Shown: positions 36,584 through 49,756, counted from the stretch's first letter. The stretch: 64,000 bases of DNA from Labyrinthula sp. Ha (GCA_015227615.1 JAALGZ010000018.1:62001-126000); one strand, 5' to 3'. Numbers and translations are program-made. Notes: generated by a model from the sequence alone, not told the origin.

Positions 36584-37549
36584 CTCTATTGATAAAACAA
36601 ATTCTTAAAATAACAACGTAGAAAAAGATTAAACATAAAAGAACTATACTATGCAAATAAATTTTATTTTCTAGTGCTAAAGATTTTTTTTGGTTCATAG
36701 TTTATATGAACTTATTATATAAATGAATTTAAAATTCGTAAAATCATAACTAGAGTGCCCAATAATAAACAAGAACGATATATGTCGCAACTCAAGCTTT
36801 GTTTCAGAAAACTTAAGTATTAATGTTTTAAAGATATTTATGTTTCCTAAAGGTGTTTAAATAATAATATAGTTTCCGATTGAGTTAAAGGTAGTTTGTC
36901 CAAGTTTCAAATACAAAAACCTTAAGATAATTTTCAATTTCAAGAATTTGTCTCAAGAAAAGTAACTCTCCTCCGCGAATACTTTCTCTTCTCCTATTAA
37001 ATATAATTCAATGATTATTAAAAAAATTTAAAACATTTTCCTTTTTACTTTATACATTTATTTGTACTTTAGTTTATCATTAATACATTTTGAAATAAAT
37101 TTTATTTTGAAGGCATCATTTTTTCTTTTTGCAGATTCCTCGATATATATATACAGTGTTATTATAACTAATAATAAAGGCTTAAAGTGTATCTAATAAC
37201 TCCGTCTAAGTATTGAGCCTTTCCGTAGTTTAACATACTTTTTTTATTCCATTCCTGTCAACCTTCACTTTGAGCGAACTACCTCGGTTTTGTAACACTA
37301 TTTTCTCAGCGAAGCTTTTAGGTTATGTAAGAATTTATTTTTTCTAAGCTTATTTAGATATTTTCTGATATATTTAAGATAATTTTGTATGTTAACTATA
37401 GAATTTTATGCAGGTTATCAACAAAACCAAAATTTGGCACTTTAACTTTATAACTACTACAAGACTTCAAACATATAAGGTACATAACTTTATAGGATAC
37501 CCAACCACAGCCTTTGCTTGTTGCTTTTAGCTCAAATTAAAACATAATT

Positions 37550-38760
37550 ATTTTTCTTTATTAATTATGTAATAATGCTGTCAAATGTACCAACGATTCC
37601 TTCAAAAATCTAGTATAATGACTGTATATTCTCAACCATGTGTTCAGGTACTCTACAAAACTAGATAGATATTTCAATCTCAACTTATAAAAAAATAGTA
37701 AAAAATATATATAATTAAACTAAAGTTAAGTATAAACACCAATAATTAGTGAGAATGACGTAAATTGAACTTTTTCGTTTTTTCCCGAGATAATCTACAA
37801 ATACAATATTGTTACCCAGTAAGTATTTCACATTGAAGAGAACTTTCAACTATATTTTTTATTAAAATATTTAATAAAGGTGAGTATTTATACCTTAAAA
37901 AAGGCAAATTTTATTTGTGCTTTTCACTAAGTTTACATATCTCTAAAAAACCATATATTCAAACATTACATCACGAAGTACGACTCTGTAGATGATCTGA
38001 ATCTTATTATACACTATGGACTCATTAAACCTGACCTCCTAAACTATTTGTAAAGACATTATAACTGTGATTAACTGTGACTAAGCTAACCTTCACTCAG
38101 AAAAGTCAAATTTTGAAAATCTGCACATCTGAAAATACAGAATCTCTCAAATTTCCTATAATCCTCTAAATTTTTGTACTAGGTAGCCCCAAGTAACTCA
38201 AAAATACGACCTGTAATCTTTAATTCTGTATTTTAGGTTATTTTTAATATTTTTTTAAGAAAAGTCGATATTGGACTAAAATGCTGTTTTTATCAACTTC
38301 AATCCGTGTAATACCTCAAGAAATACTTATTTAGAACCTGAGCAGACCTAACCAATCAAAATAACGGGTAAATTTAGGTCCAGAAGCAACTTGATTTGAG
38401 AATTAGAGTATTCTGTATAGACTTACTAGCAATGTATCCTATTTCCAAGATCTCAGAAACTCTGAAAAAGGATAGCCTTAAATGTCAAACATTGCTGAAT
38501 GGGTGATACCAAGTATTGAAGCACTGGTAATAACGGTTGATGCATAAATGGATGAGTGATTTAGGGTTCCCACGAGTTTTATTCAAAGAACGTCCACAAA
38601 CTTCCCTATTAGTTTCAGGAATAGTTTTTTGTCCTTACTCTACTTGGCTTCAAATTCAACTTTAAGCTAACCAAAATCTAACCTCTAATTGGTCTTATAA
38701 TGCAAACTTAGGCTCTTATCATACCATATATTTATTTCAGATAACTTGAAAAAAAATCGG
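37550..38760 (-). repeat. Inverted, diverged relic of the array module
   Basis: Reverse-complement alignment by eye to unit 1 bases ~5200-6400 is clear in many blocks, such as the stretch matching 5640-5710 around CTTGAGGTATTACACGGATT and the block around TTCAGAGTTTCTGAGATCTT. Identity is far lower than between array units, with many indels. It contains only the non-coding module, not the LRR-ROC-COR or - strand gene, so the module spread or was copied separately and earlier. Confidence 0.75.
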
Positions 38761-41599
38761 ATTACGTCTGAGGTTTTTATCATTGTTAATTTTTCAAGTA
38801 TCTATCACATACGTGAAGATTTGAACATAATATCATATGCTTTTTGCTTCAACATTTTGTAAAAAATTCAAAAGCCCGAAAATTTTGATACAAATATGAG
38901 CATTGGAGTTTGAACGGGATTTTCCAACGCAAAATTTGAAATGCGTACGTTTTTTGACGTAATAGAGGGTAAAAGGTTATGTTCTTTTTTCTTAATTAAG
39001 TGGTGAGGTATTCAGGATCGATACGTTTGTATTCTCTGATTTTAAGCTCGTTTTTTCTTTTCTCGTTGTATACCCTTTACTCTTTGTACTTTTCACTAGT
39101 TTATTTAGCCCAGGAGTTTAAATTCTGTGCGTGAAAATCTAGAATTCCTCAAGATACAGTCGATTGATGATGAGCTAACATTAGATTATCCCTCGTTTGC
39201 ATTAATAAATAAAGAATAGGGATATGTACACGGATGTGCTATATATAGAGTTACCTAACAACAACATTGTTAGTTACCGCTACATTCCTCTCATATCTTT
39301 ACTGCGGCATGGATTTCCCCAAATTCACAAAAGGCACTTAAGGCAAAAGTTTTTTACGCAAAATCTTTAGAGCAGAAAAACTAATTTAGAATTTTTAGTG
39401 TTTCATTGAGTTACTATCGTAGAAGAGAGTCTTGAGAAGAAAGCCAAACCATGCATGCTGCACGACCCAAACTCCAATGAGACCATACTAACAGAACCAC
39501 ATTAACCTGTTCAAGAAATAAGGTACTTAAAGACAAGGACAATTACAAGAAGAAAATGATGAAAACCATATCCAATGCTACTATGCAAACGATTTTGCAA
39601 GTTCCCGTAAGCATTGTCGCATAGCACCAAGTAGTGAAATAAATAATTCGGCTCCACAGAATCTACAAGTATCTGAAAAGATATCACTGGTCAAAATTCT
39701 ACAAGAAACGAGAGTACTACATCAATTACTCTGAAGTGGTTCAAATAAGCCTTAGCAAATGTTGGATCCACTCATTTGCAGCTATCACACACTATTACCA
39801 TACAAAAAAGATAAGTTTTAATAGTACTTACATTGCTGTGTAGATAAACAACGTAGTTTTGTTTCCAATGATGTTCTTGTTATATAGAGTAAGAACGATC
39901 ACCCAAGACTTTAGGCGAGGATGCATAAACCATGAGACTTGATACTACCTCCCATGACAGAATAGTGGATAAAATAACTATAAGTATAATTCTCTTAATA
40001 CAGACGAATTAATACAAGCTTCCAAGGATTTAAGTAATTCATTAGCACATTGCCCATTTTAAGTATAAAAATCATGTTAGTTTATTCGAAGATCCGTAGC
40101 TTATAGAAACTCAGCTTTTGAGGATTTCTGTTCTATATAATTTAAAATTAGACATACACAAAAGTAAAAAAATCCTTATTTCTTATAATTTTGGATAGTT
40201 TTCATAGACAGTTGGGACAAAATAATAAAAATTATATTTTGTTTGCGAGAAGCGGGTTAAAGATATACTCGGAAAATCTTTCTCAATAACAGATGCTGCC
40301 AAGAGACAAAAACTGTTAACTTATGTGTGATTTATTGATGTCTAAAATACTTCAGTTTATTTTTTTTTACTCTCGTTACTTGGGACAAGATAGCATCATT
40401 CTCAGTAATTCTTGGGATTCAATTTTTCTATAATTTCTCAATACTCTGGCTTTCTAAAGCTGTGTGATGTGCAAATAGTATGCAAAAGAAAATACTTGAG
40501 TTAATGACATATTTAATACATATCCAGTGCGCAGTTATTATGTGTTTTTCATATGAGGACCTCCAAAGGTTTTAGCATCTATTTAAATCTCCTCTGGAGC
40601 TTCTCTAACGTTGGGAAGAAAATTATAGTTTCAATTTTATTGCTTTGAGCAATTGCTTGAGGCTAAGAATATACACATATTCATGTTGCAGCTCCTGTCT
40701 TTATATCACCAGATTTTAGGGAAAATTGATGACACAACTTGTCTATGGGCTTCTCCGGTGCTAATGATAAGGTATTGGATATTGCTGCCATGATAATCTT
40801 TGAGCAGGTAATCATTTGAACGATATAAACATGATTGTTACAACAATTCTTCAGAAAAAACAAATCCACAAGTGTCTATGCATTCTGGACATTGACATTG
40901 CTAGTACTTTATTAACTGGTTTCTATTATGAAGTACATTCTCTTGGTCACTGTTGCTTCATATCTACCTAAAACTACTGATTCCTAAAGGTTAAATGCGT
41001 GACAGAGGTTAATGACAGGTTCTCGACATACTTAGATACCAACAAAATGATAAATTCAGATTTCTTCAAATGAGCTAATAAGATATTGATAAATTTGGTA
41101 AGTAATGAGTTGTCGCAAAATAAGTTTCTCAAGAAAAGGGTGCCACTGTATTGCTCCAAATGGCTTGAAAGAAAACATAAACTGATATTTCTGTGGTTAA
41201 ATTGAATCTGTGAGCGACTTGAAAGTAAACGTTATGTACCAGGTACCAATCACAACAAGTAGCTATCTAATTAAGCTCATGGAATAGGAAGTATGATTAG
41301 AGTCACAGTACAAAACTTTAGGAGAAAGCACAGATGAAGCGACTGTTTGGTTTGTACAAATTGTTCACTGTAAGCCGCAAATTGCGGAAACAATGAGATA
41401 ACTGATAATTTAATTCTTTTTTTGGGCTCACTTTCCAATAATGGAAACTGATGGGGAAATAAAAAAAGAAAGGTAGCGATGAATTACTAGTCACAGCCTT
41501 CAACATTCAAAAATATGAGTAACAATTATTGACAGCACAGATAGTGATGTAGGCTGCGGATAATTCTTTAAGGAAGAATAGTGAATGCGCAAACTCAAC
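38761..41599. other. Gene-poor stretch
   Basis: No supported gene on either strand. ORFs at 40681-40869, 40974-41159 and 41318-41506 lack ATG starts or family resemblance. Confidence 0.35.
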
Positions 41600-41709
41600 A
41601 TGACTGAGAGCAAATTGTGTGAGTATTGAGGATCCTAAAAACCCCCGCCAGGTAATTCAAAGTCCTTAACTAGTTTCTCAATGAGTTCCTCAAAGAAGCT
41701 CTCAGTCAT
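41600..41709. repeat. 110-bp inverted-repeat element
   Basis: Ends are perfect 12-bp inverted repeats, ATGACTGAGAGC (41600-41611) and GCTCTCAGTCAT (41698-41709). Interior motifs (TTGAGGATCCT) resemble those of the element at 42080-42381, so the two may be related miniature elements. Confidence 0.5.
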
Positions 41710-42079
41710 ATTCTTATTTTACAGCTAATTGCACACTTAGTCATCACTCTTTGTGATATGGTGGTTCACGCAGATTCACTCAGTTAATCTAAGAATTCAA
41801 ACATAGTACAAATCATCCCTTAGCAAGAACTCACTCTGCAATCCAAATTACAGATATATGCGAAGAGATATTGATACTACCAAGAAACAATTCAAGAGAC
41901 AAACAAAGAATCAAGCGGGAATGTTTCTGCACCCATATTTTTGTACGATTAGTGAGAAAGGAACAAGTCAATGACGACCATTAAATTCAATATCGCACAT
42001 TTTTTCATCAATATGCCAACCAACGTTTTTCTGGTAGAAAACAACGCCATTGGCAACCTTTCTTATTGACACAGAGCTA

Positions 42080-42381
42080 GGGGTGCTAAATAAGTCTTCA
42101 TTGGGGGCTCATTCAGGCTATTGAGCGGCTTTTCCATCGACGGAGTGAGTTTCGATACCACTTCAAGTGAGATATGAAAAACTCGTTGGGGATCTCTGAG
42201 TCAGAAATTGTATAATTTTGACTGAGTGAGGAATGATAAACTCATGGAGGAACTCTGAGTGAGGAATGGGTTCCTTATTGAGGAATTGAGGATCCTCAAA
42301 ACTACAAAAATATGCTTTGAGAGAGCTTGAGTCTGAGGATAATCATTTCCTCAATGAGGAATTTTCGTCACTCAGCACCCC
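42080..42381. mobile_element. MITE-like element, 302 bp
   Basis: Terminal inverted repeats GGGGTGCT (42080-42087) and AGCACCCC (42374-42381), flanked on both sides by TA, as expected for a target-site duplication of Tc1/mariner-like transposition. No coding capacity. The interior is rich in GAGTGAG and TGAGGAAT motifs, mostly as inverted pairs. A diverged relative appears at about 48,825-49,150. Plain DNA-transposon derivative; no transposase seen in the window. Confidence 0.6.
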
Positions 42382-42738
42382 TACATAGATTTCACTTCTT
42401 TCTTTGTTCAATACTAACCTGCGTCTCCTTTAAATCACGCTTCATGAAGCAACTATATCCATAATAGCATTCTTAAAGTAACTAAAGTATTTTTATTTAT
42501 ACGGTCACAAGATTAAACTGGATGAGATTTATTTCGCAAGTTTGGAAAGTCAACAACCTGTAATTTAAGAAAGTTCCTAGCATGAGTGACATGGTGGGCA
42601 GCATTAGAGAAATATATAAGGAGTTCTATAGGTGTAAAACAATATTAGTCTTAACAGCAGATCAGGCTTTTAAATCCAAATCTTTCATATTAGCGACATA
42701 AGCAGTGAGTAAGGATAGTGTAAAATACTTTGTACAAG

Positions 42739-43068
42739 CTACCCGTGTCTTTTGATCATCTGCTCCAAGAGTTGTGGACTTGCACCTTCAAAGCGATCAA
42801 CTTCTTTTCCATTTTTTGCAACAACAAATGTGGGCATGGCACGTATCGCATACTGCTGCGCAATATCTTGGTTTTGATCTACATCCACGGAAACAAATTC
42901 GACATTAACCTTATCATTCTTTTCTGCAAAGTTTGAGAACACTGGAGAAATCATTTTGCAAGGTTGACACCAAGTAGCAAAAAAATCCATGAAAACAGTT
43001 TTGGTCTTGGTCTTTGAGTTCAGTTCAGCCAAAGAAGCAATCTTTACAACATTCTTCACAACACTCAT
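42739..43068 (-). CDS. Thioredoxin
   Basis: 109 aa from the ATG at 43068 (MSVVKNVVK); the frame is open further upstream to 43272, but without ATG there, and a 109-aa product is the normal thioredoxin size. Seen: strand VFMDFFATWC, active site WCQPC (Cys34, Cys37), and the cis-Pro loop AMPTFVV. It reduces protein disulfides via a dithiol exchange and is recharged by thioredoxin reductase. Odd: the usual active site is WCGPC; here Gly is Gln, which in other thioredoxin-fold proteins shifts redox behaviour. Cytosolic by lack of a targeting peptide on this start. Head to head with the beta-lyase gene, ATGs 314 bp apart. Confidence 0.92.
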   Translation of the reverse strand: MSVVKNVVKIASLAELNSKTKTKTVFMDFFATWCQPCKMISPVFSNFAEKNDKVNVEFVSVDVDQNQDIAQQYAIRAMPTFVVAKNGKEVDRFEGASPQLLEQMIKRHG

Positions 43069-43382
43069 TTCTCTTGTTTCTAGATATGTTATCGGTTGCA
43101 GGATGCTTTGAATTTTGGGAAATTCCCTGTAAATATATTTTGGGCAATTACTTGTAAGATTAAAAGAAACTTTCTTATGAATTCGATGGAGCAAAACGAT
43201 GCTGAAATAAGTTCTGTTTCTGGAGAAGAAGCAAAGAGCCACTCCTCCAACGACCAGTTGAGCCCACTTCAATCGAGAACAGAAGTATATTCAATGTGCT
43301 TATTAACCTTTAGGATAGAGAACGTAGGGCATATAGTAACGGAAATAGGTCACGCATCTACAGCCACACTTCAAATGTTTCA

Positions 43383-45042
43383 ATGACAAGCCCACAACTT
43401 TCTGGGGTAACTAATGACTCGCATATTGAGGCATTACTTTTAGACCCAAGTATTTTCTCACATTTCCTTTTATCATGTAGGCTCTCAACGTTTTCAAACA
43501 GTTGCTGGAGATGAATACAATAGTCTACCTACCTATCCCCTGAGACCAAGCTATAAAGAGTACCATTTCAGTCTGCGACCAGATTCACGTGTTGTGGTAT
43601 TTGATGGTTGTCCAGATAACCCTCATAAACCAGCTTCTACTCCAATATACCAAACTGCAACATTCGAGCAACCAAGCAGTTCAGAATTTGGCGCGTATGA
43701 CTACACCCGTTCTGGAAATCCAACCCGTACTGCTCTGGAGAAACAAGTGGCCATGCTAGAGTATGCTCATGCTGCGTTTGCATTCAGTTCAGGTATGGCT
43801 GCTTTAAATTGTGTTACCCGTCTACTTCGTCCAGGTGATACCATGTTTCTTACAAGTGATATCTATGGAGGTATGCACAGACTGACTACCAAGGTTACAG
43901 CACTGTACAACATCAACATTGTCTTCATAGATACCTGGGATCTTCCAAGCGTCGAAGCAGCTTTCTCCCAGCACGTTGAGTCCTCGGTTCGACTCCTACA
44001 CATGGAAACTCCTTCTAATCCTTTAATGAAAATTACAGATATAAGAGGAATAAGCGATATATGCAGAAGACATGGTTGTTTACTTTCAGTTGACTCAACT
44101 ATGATGACACCTCTTTTGCAGCAACCTTTGAACCACGGGGCAGATATTGTTATTCACTCAATGACAAAGTTCTTTGGTGGACATTCGGATACTATGGGTG
44201 GAGCTGTTGCTGTGGGAAATGAAACTCTAGCTAAGCAAATTGCCTTTTATCAAAATGCAGAAGGAAGTGGATTGAGTCCATTTGATTGCTGGCTGTTCCT
44301 TAGAGGGATAAAAACCATGGCAGTGAGAATGGAGAAACAGCAGAGAAATGCACTTCAAATAGCCAATTGGTTGAGGAAGCAGACAAATGTTGTACAAGAA
44401 GTTTATTATGCTGGGTTACAACCAAATGAACGAGAAATGAAAGGAAATGTTCAAAGAAGTATTGATTTCAAAATACATTCTGGGCAAGCAAATGGAGGAG
44501 GAAGTTTACTAAGTTTTGTTACTGGAGATTTAGAACTATCAAAGAAAATAATCGACGCCCTTCGTCTGTTCAAAATTACAGTTAGTTTTGGTTCAGTTAA
44601 TTCCTTGGTTGAAATGCCTGCATATTTATCTCATGCAAGTATTCCTGATGAAGAAAGAACGCTTCCTGTAGATTTGATAAGGTTGTCAGCAGGTATTGAG
44701 GATGCTAATGATCTATTAGATGATCTTCAACAAGCGTTTGCTTTTGCATATGAATCTATCAAGAAAGGTACGAAAACAGAACCTGTAAAGAAAAGTTTGA
44801 AACAAGAAGCAGTTAAAGCACTCAAGGATCGAACAAAGCCAGAACTTCCTCAAAATGTTCTAACTCCTTCTGGAAGTGCTTTAGATCTGACCAAATTAGC
44901 CACTGGAAAGAAAGAAAAGAAAGCCGTTAGTTTTGGATCAACGGAAGAAAATATTTATCTCACTTTGGATAAAAATAATTTAAAATTGTTTCTCGGAGTA
45001 CTGTTGGGTATGCTTGTAGCACAACTATTAAATAAAATGTAG
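43383..45042 (+). CDS. Cystathionine beta-lyase-like PLP enzyme with C-terminal membrane anchor
   Basis: Exon 1 43383-43449 (ATG, MTSPQLSGVT) and exon 2 43481-45042 join across a 31-nt GTATTT...TAG intron to 542 aa. An alternative acceptor at 43501 (52-nt intron) keeps the same phase. Cys/Met-metabolism PLP family: YQTATFEQP, YDYTRSGNPTR, SSGMAAL, and the PLP lysine in HSMTKFFGGHSD (Lys ~252). The sequence most resembles beta-lyases (cystathionine to homocysteine) but family members interconvert, so gamma-synthase or gamma-lyase activity is possible. Unusual: a ~100-residue Lys-rich extension follows the fold and ends in a hydrophobic segment (LFLGVLLGMLVAQLL) at the C-terminus, suggesting tail anchoring in ER or an organelle outer membrane. 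Confidence 0.88.
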
Positions 45043-45117
45043 AAAGTCAAGAAGCTGCTTTGAAAAAAATAGTTTTGATTTGATTTTATTTTTTATACTA
45101 CTCTATCAAAAACTATT

Positions 45118-46054
45118 TTAAATTAAATCTTCTAAGTCAATTACTTCATAGAAATTCAAAAGAAAGAGAATTGCAACTATGATCAAAATAAGTACAAACC
45201 TAAGAAAATAAACTCTGGATCTTCCAGGAACTTGTTCAAACTTGACTTCTTTTCCAGCTTGTTTTAAATCATATTTTACAGTGTCTTCTTCTAAAGATGA
45301 TATATTATATACATTTTTCCATTCTTCTGTAAATCTTTGGGAAACCAATGCTTTAAACTCATCAAAGTTTTCAAAATCTTCTGGATGAATAACTGCAGAA
45401 TAGTTTACAACACAAGTTTCTCCAAAACCTCCCCCAAATTTTTTTTCATTCAATACTTTTTCTTTTCCTGAAGTCATTACTATTTGCACAGGTTTCTTAT
45501 ATTCATACGAATATTGTAAAACACCTGTTTTTAACTTGAGTGGTTTATCTTTTTGGTTTCTTGTTCCTTCTGGATATACTATTAAACCAAATGGCTTTTT
45601 TCCTTCTCGTTTTTTATTTCTAGATTCCCATTCTTTATCCCAAAGTTCAAACAATTTTTTTCTATCAACTCCTTTTTTTCTCTTGAAAAATATTGTACTT
45701 TTTGAAAGATATGCGTAATAAGAAGACGATGGAGTTCCAACAATAACAAGTTTTCTTGATAAGTACGCAGCCCCAAAACAAACTGCTTGATCCACAAAGA
45801 AATCAGCCCAAGATCTGTGATTAGATAAGTAGACACAACCAGGTTCAAATTTTGCAGATGTTTTTAAGACTCGAAGTTTTACTCTGAAGAAACTTGTGGT
45901 TAGATGTTTTCCAGTATTAAAAGCACTTGTACGACTAAAGAATGAAAGCGATGGAAAAAGTGTACCCTGTGAGAGCGATCCAGAGGATTAGAAGTGGACA
46001 GTATATTAATTGAGTGTATAGTACACCAGAGAGAAATACTAAGAAACCAAACAT
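45118..46054 (-). CDS. 1-acyl-glycerol-3-phosphate acyltransferase-like (PlsC family)
   Basis: Exons 46054-45966 and 45934-45118 join across a 31-nt intron (45965-45935, GTACAC...TAG) to 301 aa. The N-terminus MFGFLVFLSGVLYT starts a long hydrophobic anchor (~1-30). PlsC motifs: NHRSWAD (H69, D74; HX4D) and YPEGTRN (E152). A second hydrophobic segment lies near the C-terminus (FVLILIIVAILFLLNF). The family transfers a fatty acyl group from acyl-CoA to lysophosphatidic acid or a related lysophospholipid, usually at the ER. Without the intron the catalytic His-Asp motif lies outside any ATG-initiated ORF. Convergent with the beta-lyase gene, 75 bp apart. Confidence 0.9.
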
Positions 46055-48824
46055 TTTGATTTCTGTTTTGTTTCTTACCGGCACTTCCCTGTATTAATGG
46101 AATAGATAAATATCCCCAGTAATAAATGGACTGTTCTTGAAAAGACAGCTGTGTTAGAGCTGTGGTAATGTCAATATGTGATTTCTTTATGGAAAACAAT
46201 TTCCTCTTCGGAAAGGGGCTCAAAAAATATTTTAGTTGCTGTATTAAGAATTATGACAACAAAGATTCTATGTGAAACAGTTTTGCAAAAGTACTCTTAA
46301 TATTTCACAATGAATAAAGAGTTGAAGTAAAAGCTTGCAAATTGAGACCTTAAAAGCAAACAACCCGTAATATTAAGGGCCTTCATTGAAATTAGAATAA
46401 CAAGTTGGTACTAGGTAAGACACAGGAATCAGCAATGGCTATGGTACATATGTGTACATAGTTAAGCGCATGCAAAGCCCTTCCATCTCAATTTTTTATG
46501 TTTTTATTATAGAACGTGCAGTATTGCATCTCTGATTCTACCGGGAAGTGGATCACTTAATTAGGATTATAACTAGCTGCATCTTTCCCTCTGTAATTTT
46601 TGCGAATTGGAATAGAAAAGGGGTAATTGCCCACAGCTTTCCAGATCTTTGAGCTTATTCAAAGTTTATGTGGATTTAAACCGAGTTTGGGCTCTTTGAT
46701 AGGTAGATTGAAGTTATTTTTTAGGCTATATTAGACATTTTCAAAAGCAATGGAGAAAAGAATTACAAGTTGCTGCGGAGAGGTCCAGTTATTTCCACTA
46801 AAAAAATATTATATTTTAACGTAATTGCGCCTTACATGGCAGATCCAAAGGACTTGCAGCGACGCTATCAACGTTATTCAAAGCAGTATAATGGTTCTCT
46901 TTGGTTAGCTACGTCCTGAACGTGTTCCCAAGCTTTCATGTGACTTAATACACGAATTTTAATCACTATAGACACGTCCACGACGAAATGCGAAAAAAAC
47001 ATTTAGAATTCCCATTACTGAGAATGTCGTATGGCTCACTTACTAATGCTTACCTGTAAACCTTTTGATAACCAGAGATTTAAGTCCGTCAACACTGTAC
47101 CTCTCCCCAACTTTTTTCACTTAAGTACTTCCTTTGTCATAGCAATGCAGATGGGGAGTTCTACGGGCTAAGAAACATAAATTTTGATTTTAGCTTATAC
47201 CGACGTTCTGATTTCCATAATTCTAATCTACTCGGGTACAACCTCCTGCAACAGAGGTGTATAGTAAGTTAGATTCATTAACGAGCGTTCGAATTGAGCA
47301 GATAACACTTAACTAGCAATTTTCCTATAGCTATTGATCTATTTATGACCAGTTTGACTAATTTAACATAAAAAATTGAAGAGGGATGAGAATATACATA
47401 GTAACTTGAACTTGGTTAGTTCTTAAGTACAACTTTAAGTCAGAGGATGCTTGGTCATAAAGATAAATGATGTTTCTCATGTTCCTAATTAATCTACTAT
47501 TCTTAAAAGAACTGCTCCATTGGCTTTTGTTCAAATTACCTGGTTGTTAATTTCTTCAAAAAGGAAACTAAATAATAATTATAATTTTTAGATAGTATTC
47601 GCTTTAACAATTAAGTATACTTTCCTAAATGACTTTAGAGTAAACGAAAATATTAAGCGAAGGAGCACTATGTACTTTTTCAATCCATAGAATAGTATGC
47701 ATAGAAGCAACTGCATTCCGAATATAGGTCTACATGGTGCAGCTGACAGAAGAAACCTAATATGGAAATATAAAGCTTGATACCGCAAAGAAAAAAGAAT
47801 TTGCTATGAAATACATAGATTACTTTAGAAATTTAATTATGCCAGATATTACTCTAACTTAACAGGAGCATAACTCAGACCAGTACTAGGAAAACCTTAG
47901 GGCTTGAATGTAGCTTGAATTTTAAATGTTCCCTTATTGCACCCGTAGTTAGATTCGTTTCTGCAAGGGAAAAAGAAGTCCATTATATGACTCAAAAAGC
48001 CAATAACCAGGATATATTTACTGTTGTGGATATATTATTTACCAATTTTTTGCTTGCAAAGTAATCTTAAAGAAAAGGCAATATCTTTGTGCCAATATTT
48101 GAGGGAAACCAATTTGGGATAGAATTGTGTATACAGTCCCAACTTCATTTTTTAAGAACCTCATATGACTCCCAGGCCAACACCAGTAAATACTGGCGAT
48201 GTACTTGCCATCTGCAGCAGCTAAACTGGTAAAAAACAGGTTCCTTTAAAGTGATATGTTTGTGTTCCAGTTGATCCTTCTGAAGTCTTTATATTATAAG
48301 GCAAGCCAATAACTATTGAAAACTCCGGTAGTTAGAAACCAGCATATGCAATCATAATATGCGTTCTGTTTCCAATTTGTTTTTATTGCAATGTAAGGAG
48401 TGTATTGATTTAGTAAAATCATTTCCTTCTTAGTAATTTTCTTACAGTGTTGATGGTACATTGATACCAAAGAGTATTATGTCTTGCAAAAACGAAAGGC
48501 GAGTATGTTTCTTAAGTTGCTTCATCAACTAGTGTTTCAGTGTTTTATTCTGCATCGGTCTTTTTTGACTAGGCATCGAGTTTAAGTTATTGAGAGTTTA
48601 TCAATTAATTTTTTGCCTAAACTTTTTTCATTGCTGGCCACTCACATTGACACCATTATTTTGATTTATTATTGTTAATCAACTAATGGTCGGAACTAAA
48701 TCAGAATTATTTGCTTAGAATCAAAATTCCAAATGTTCTTATTGCTAATCAGAAACAGAACTAATATTAAGGAATTGTTTATAAGTTTTATGAGATATTA
48801 TGCTTGAATATGACTAAGCTTGTA
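46055..48824. other. Gene-poor stretch
   Basis: No supported gene. The frame 45900-46223 on the - strand overlaps the acyltransferase 5' end and is a shadow of it. Confidence 0.35.
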
Positions 48825-49150
48825 GAGTGTGCCCTCATTGAGGACTTACTCAGATTTTTTCAGGAACATTCAGAGAGACTGATTCAGTCTCAGAGAGTCC
48901 TGATTTCAGCTTGAACGAGAAATGAGTGTGGAAGGTGAAAGTCATTCAGTGTCTTTGAGTGAGAAAATGGTTGGGTTTTGCAGAGTGAATAATTAGTTCT
49001 TCATTGAAGAACTTTTTGTGGAACAGATTGTGGAATTTGAGTATCATAACCGAGTCTTGAGAGTCCTTAGAACTCCTAAAGTTTTATGAGATAATTTGGG
49101 TTTGAGATTTCTCAATTACTCGATCAGAAACTTTTCCTAGTTCGCACCTG
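48825..49150. mobile_element. Diverged relative of the 302-bp MITE-like element
   Basis: Starts with GAGTGTGCCCTCATTG and ends with TTCGCACCTGTG, imperfect inverted ends comparable to GGGGTGCT/AGCACCCC. Its interior has the same GAGTGAG, TCATTGAGGA and CTCAGA-type motifs as 42080-42381. Ends approximate. Confidence 0.4.
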
Positions 49151-49756
49151 TGTATATGCATTTTTTTAAGGTTTATCATAGCAGCATCAAACAATATAGT
49201 GATAATTGTAAGTAATTATTTTGGAAAATTAAGACAGAAACCAGTCTTAAGACATTATCCATGGTAAAATAACAACAATAGAGCAAAGCTATTCGATAGA
49301 TATATAAAACACATAAAAGACTCAATGGGAGAAATAAGACTTGCAGTCGAAAAATCCAAGTAGGTTACAAGACCTCAAGTAATATTTGAAAACTTGCTTG
49401 TTCTGTTCTAAGCCTCTATTGAGTCATTCGTCTCCGGATTGACTTGATGGTCACTGAATATAACCTGAATTGATCTAGTTTATAGTCTAGTTCTCTTGTT
49501 AGTAATTCTGTCTCAATTTCGAGTATCTTACTCTTTGATAGTTTATTGCTAGCAGATAAACACCACTAATTATGACTGAATACATACTAATATTTAAAAT
49601 TATTATCTCAATATGACATTACCACAGCCAATAATAAGAATAAGAGCACAAAACTGCAAGCAAATCTCGAACATTCTTAGAACGCCTTATTGGAGAGAAA
49701 GGGACAGATCAACATAACGATTAAGATTTGACTCAAACTTGTATGATTAATAGATA

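Noticed and set aside
36263-42738. tRNA or rRNA genes in the gene-poor regions
   Set aside because: No cloverleaf with A/B boxes or rRNA signature was recognised; a covariance-model search would be decisive.
42739-43272. Thioredoxin with a 68-residue N-terminal extension
   Set aside because: No ATG at the far end; the ATG at 43068 gives the standard 109-aa protein. An upstream exon cannot be excluded.
45884-45965. An 82-nt intron in the acyltransferase gene
   Set aside because: It is also in phase, but a 31-nt intron with the same donor keeps more coding sequence and fits the genome's intron size.
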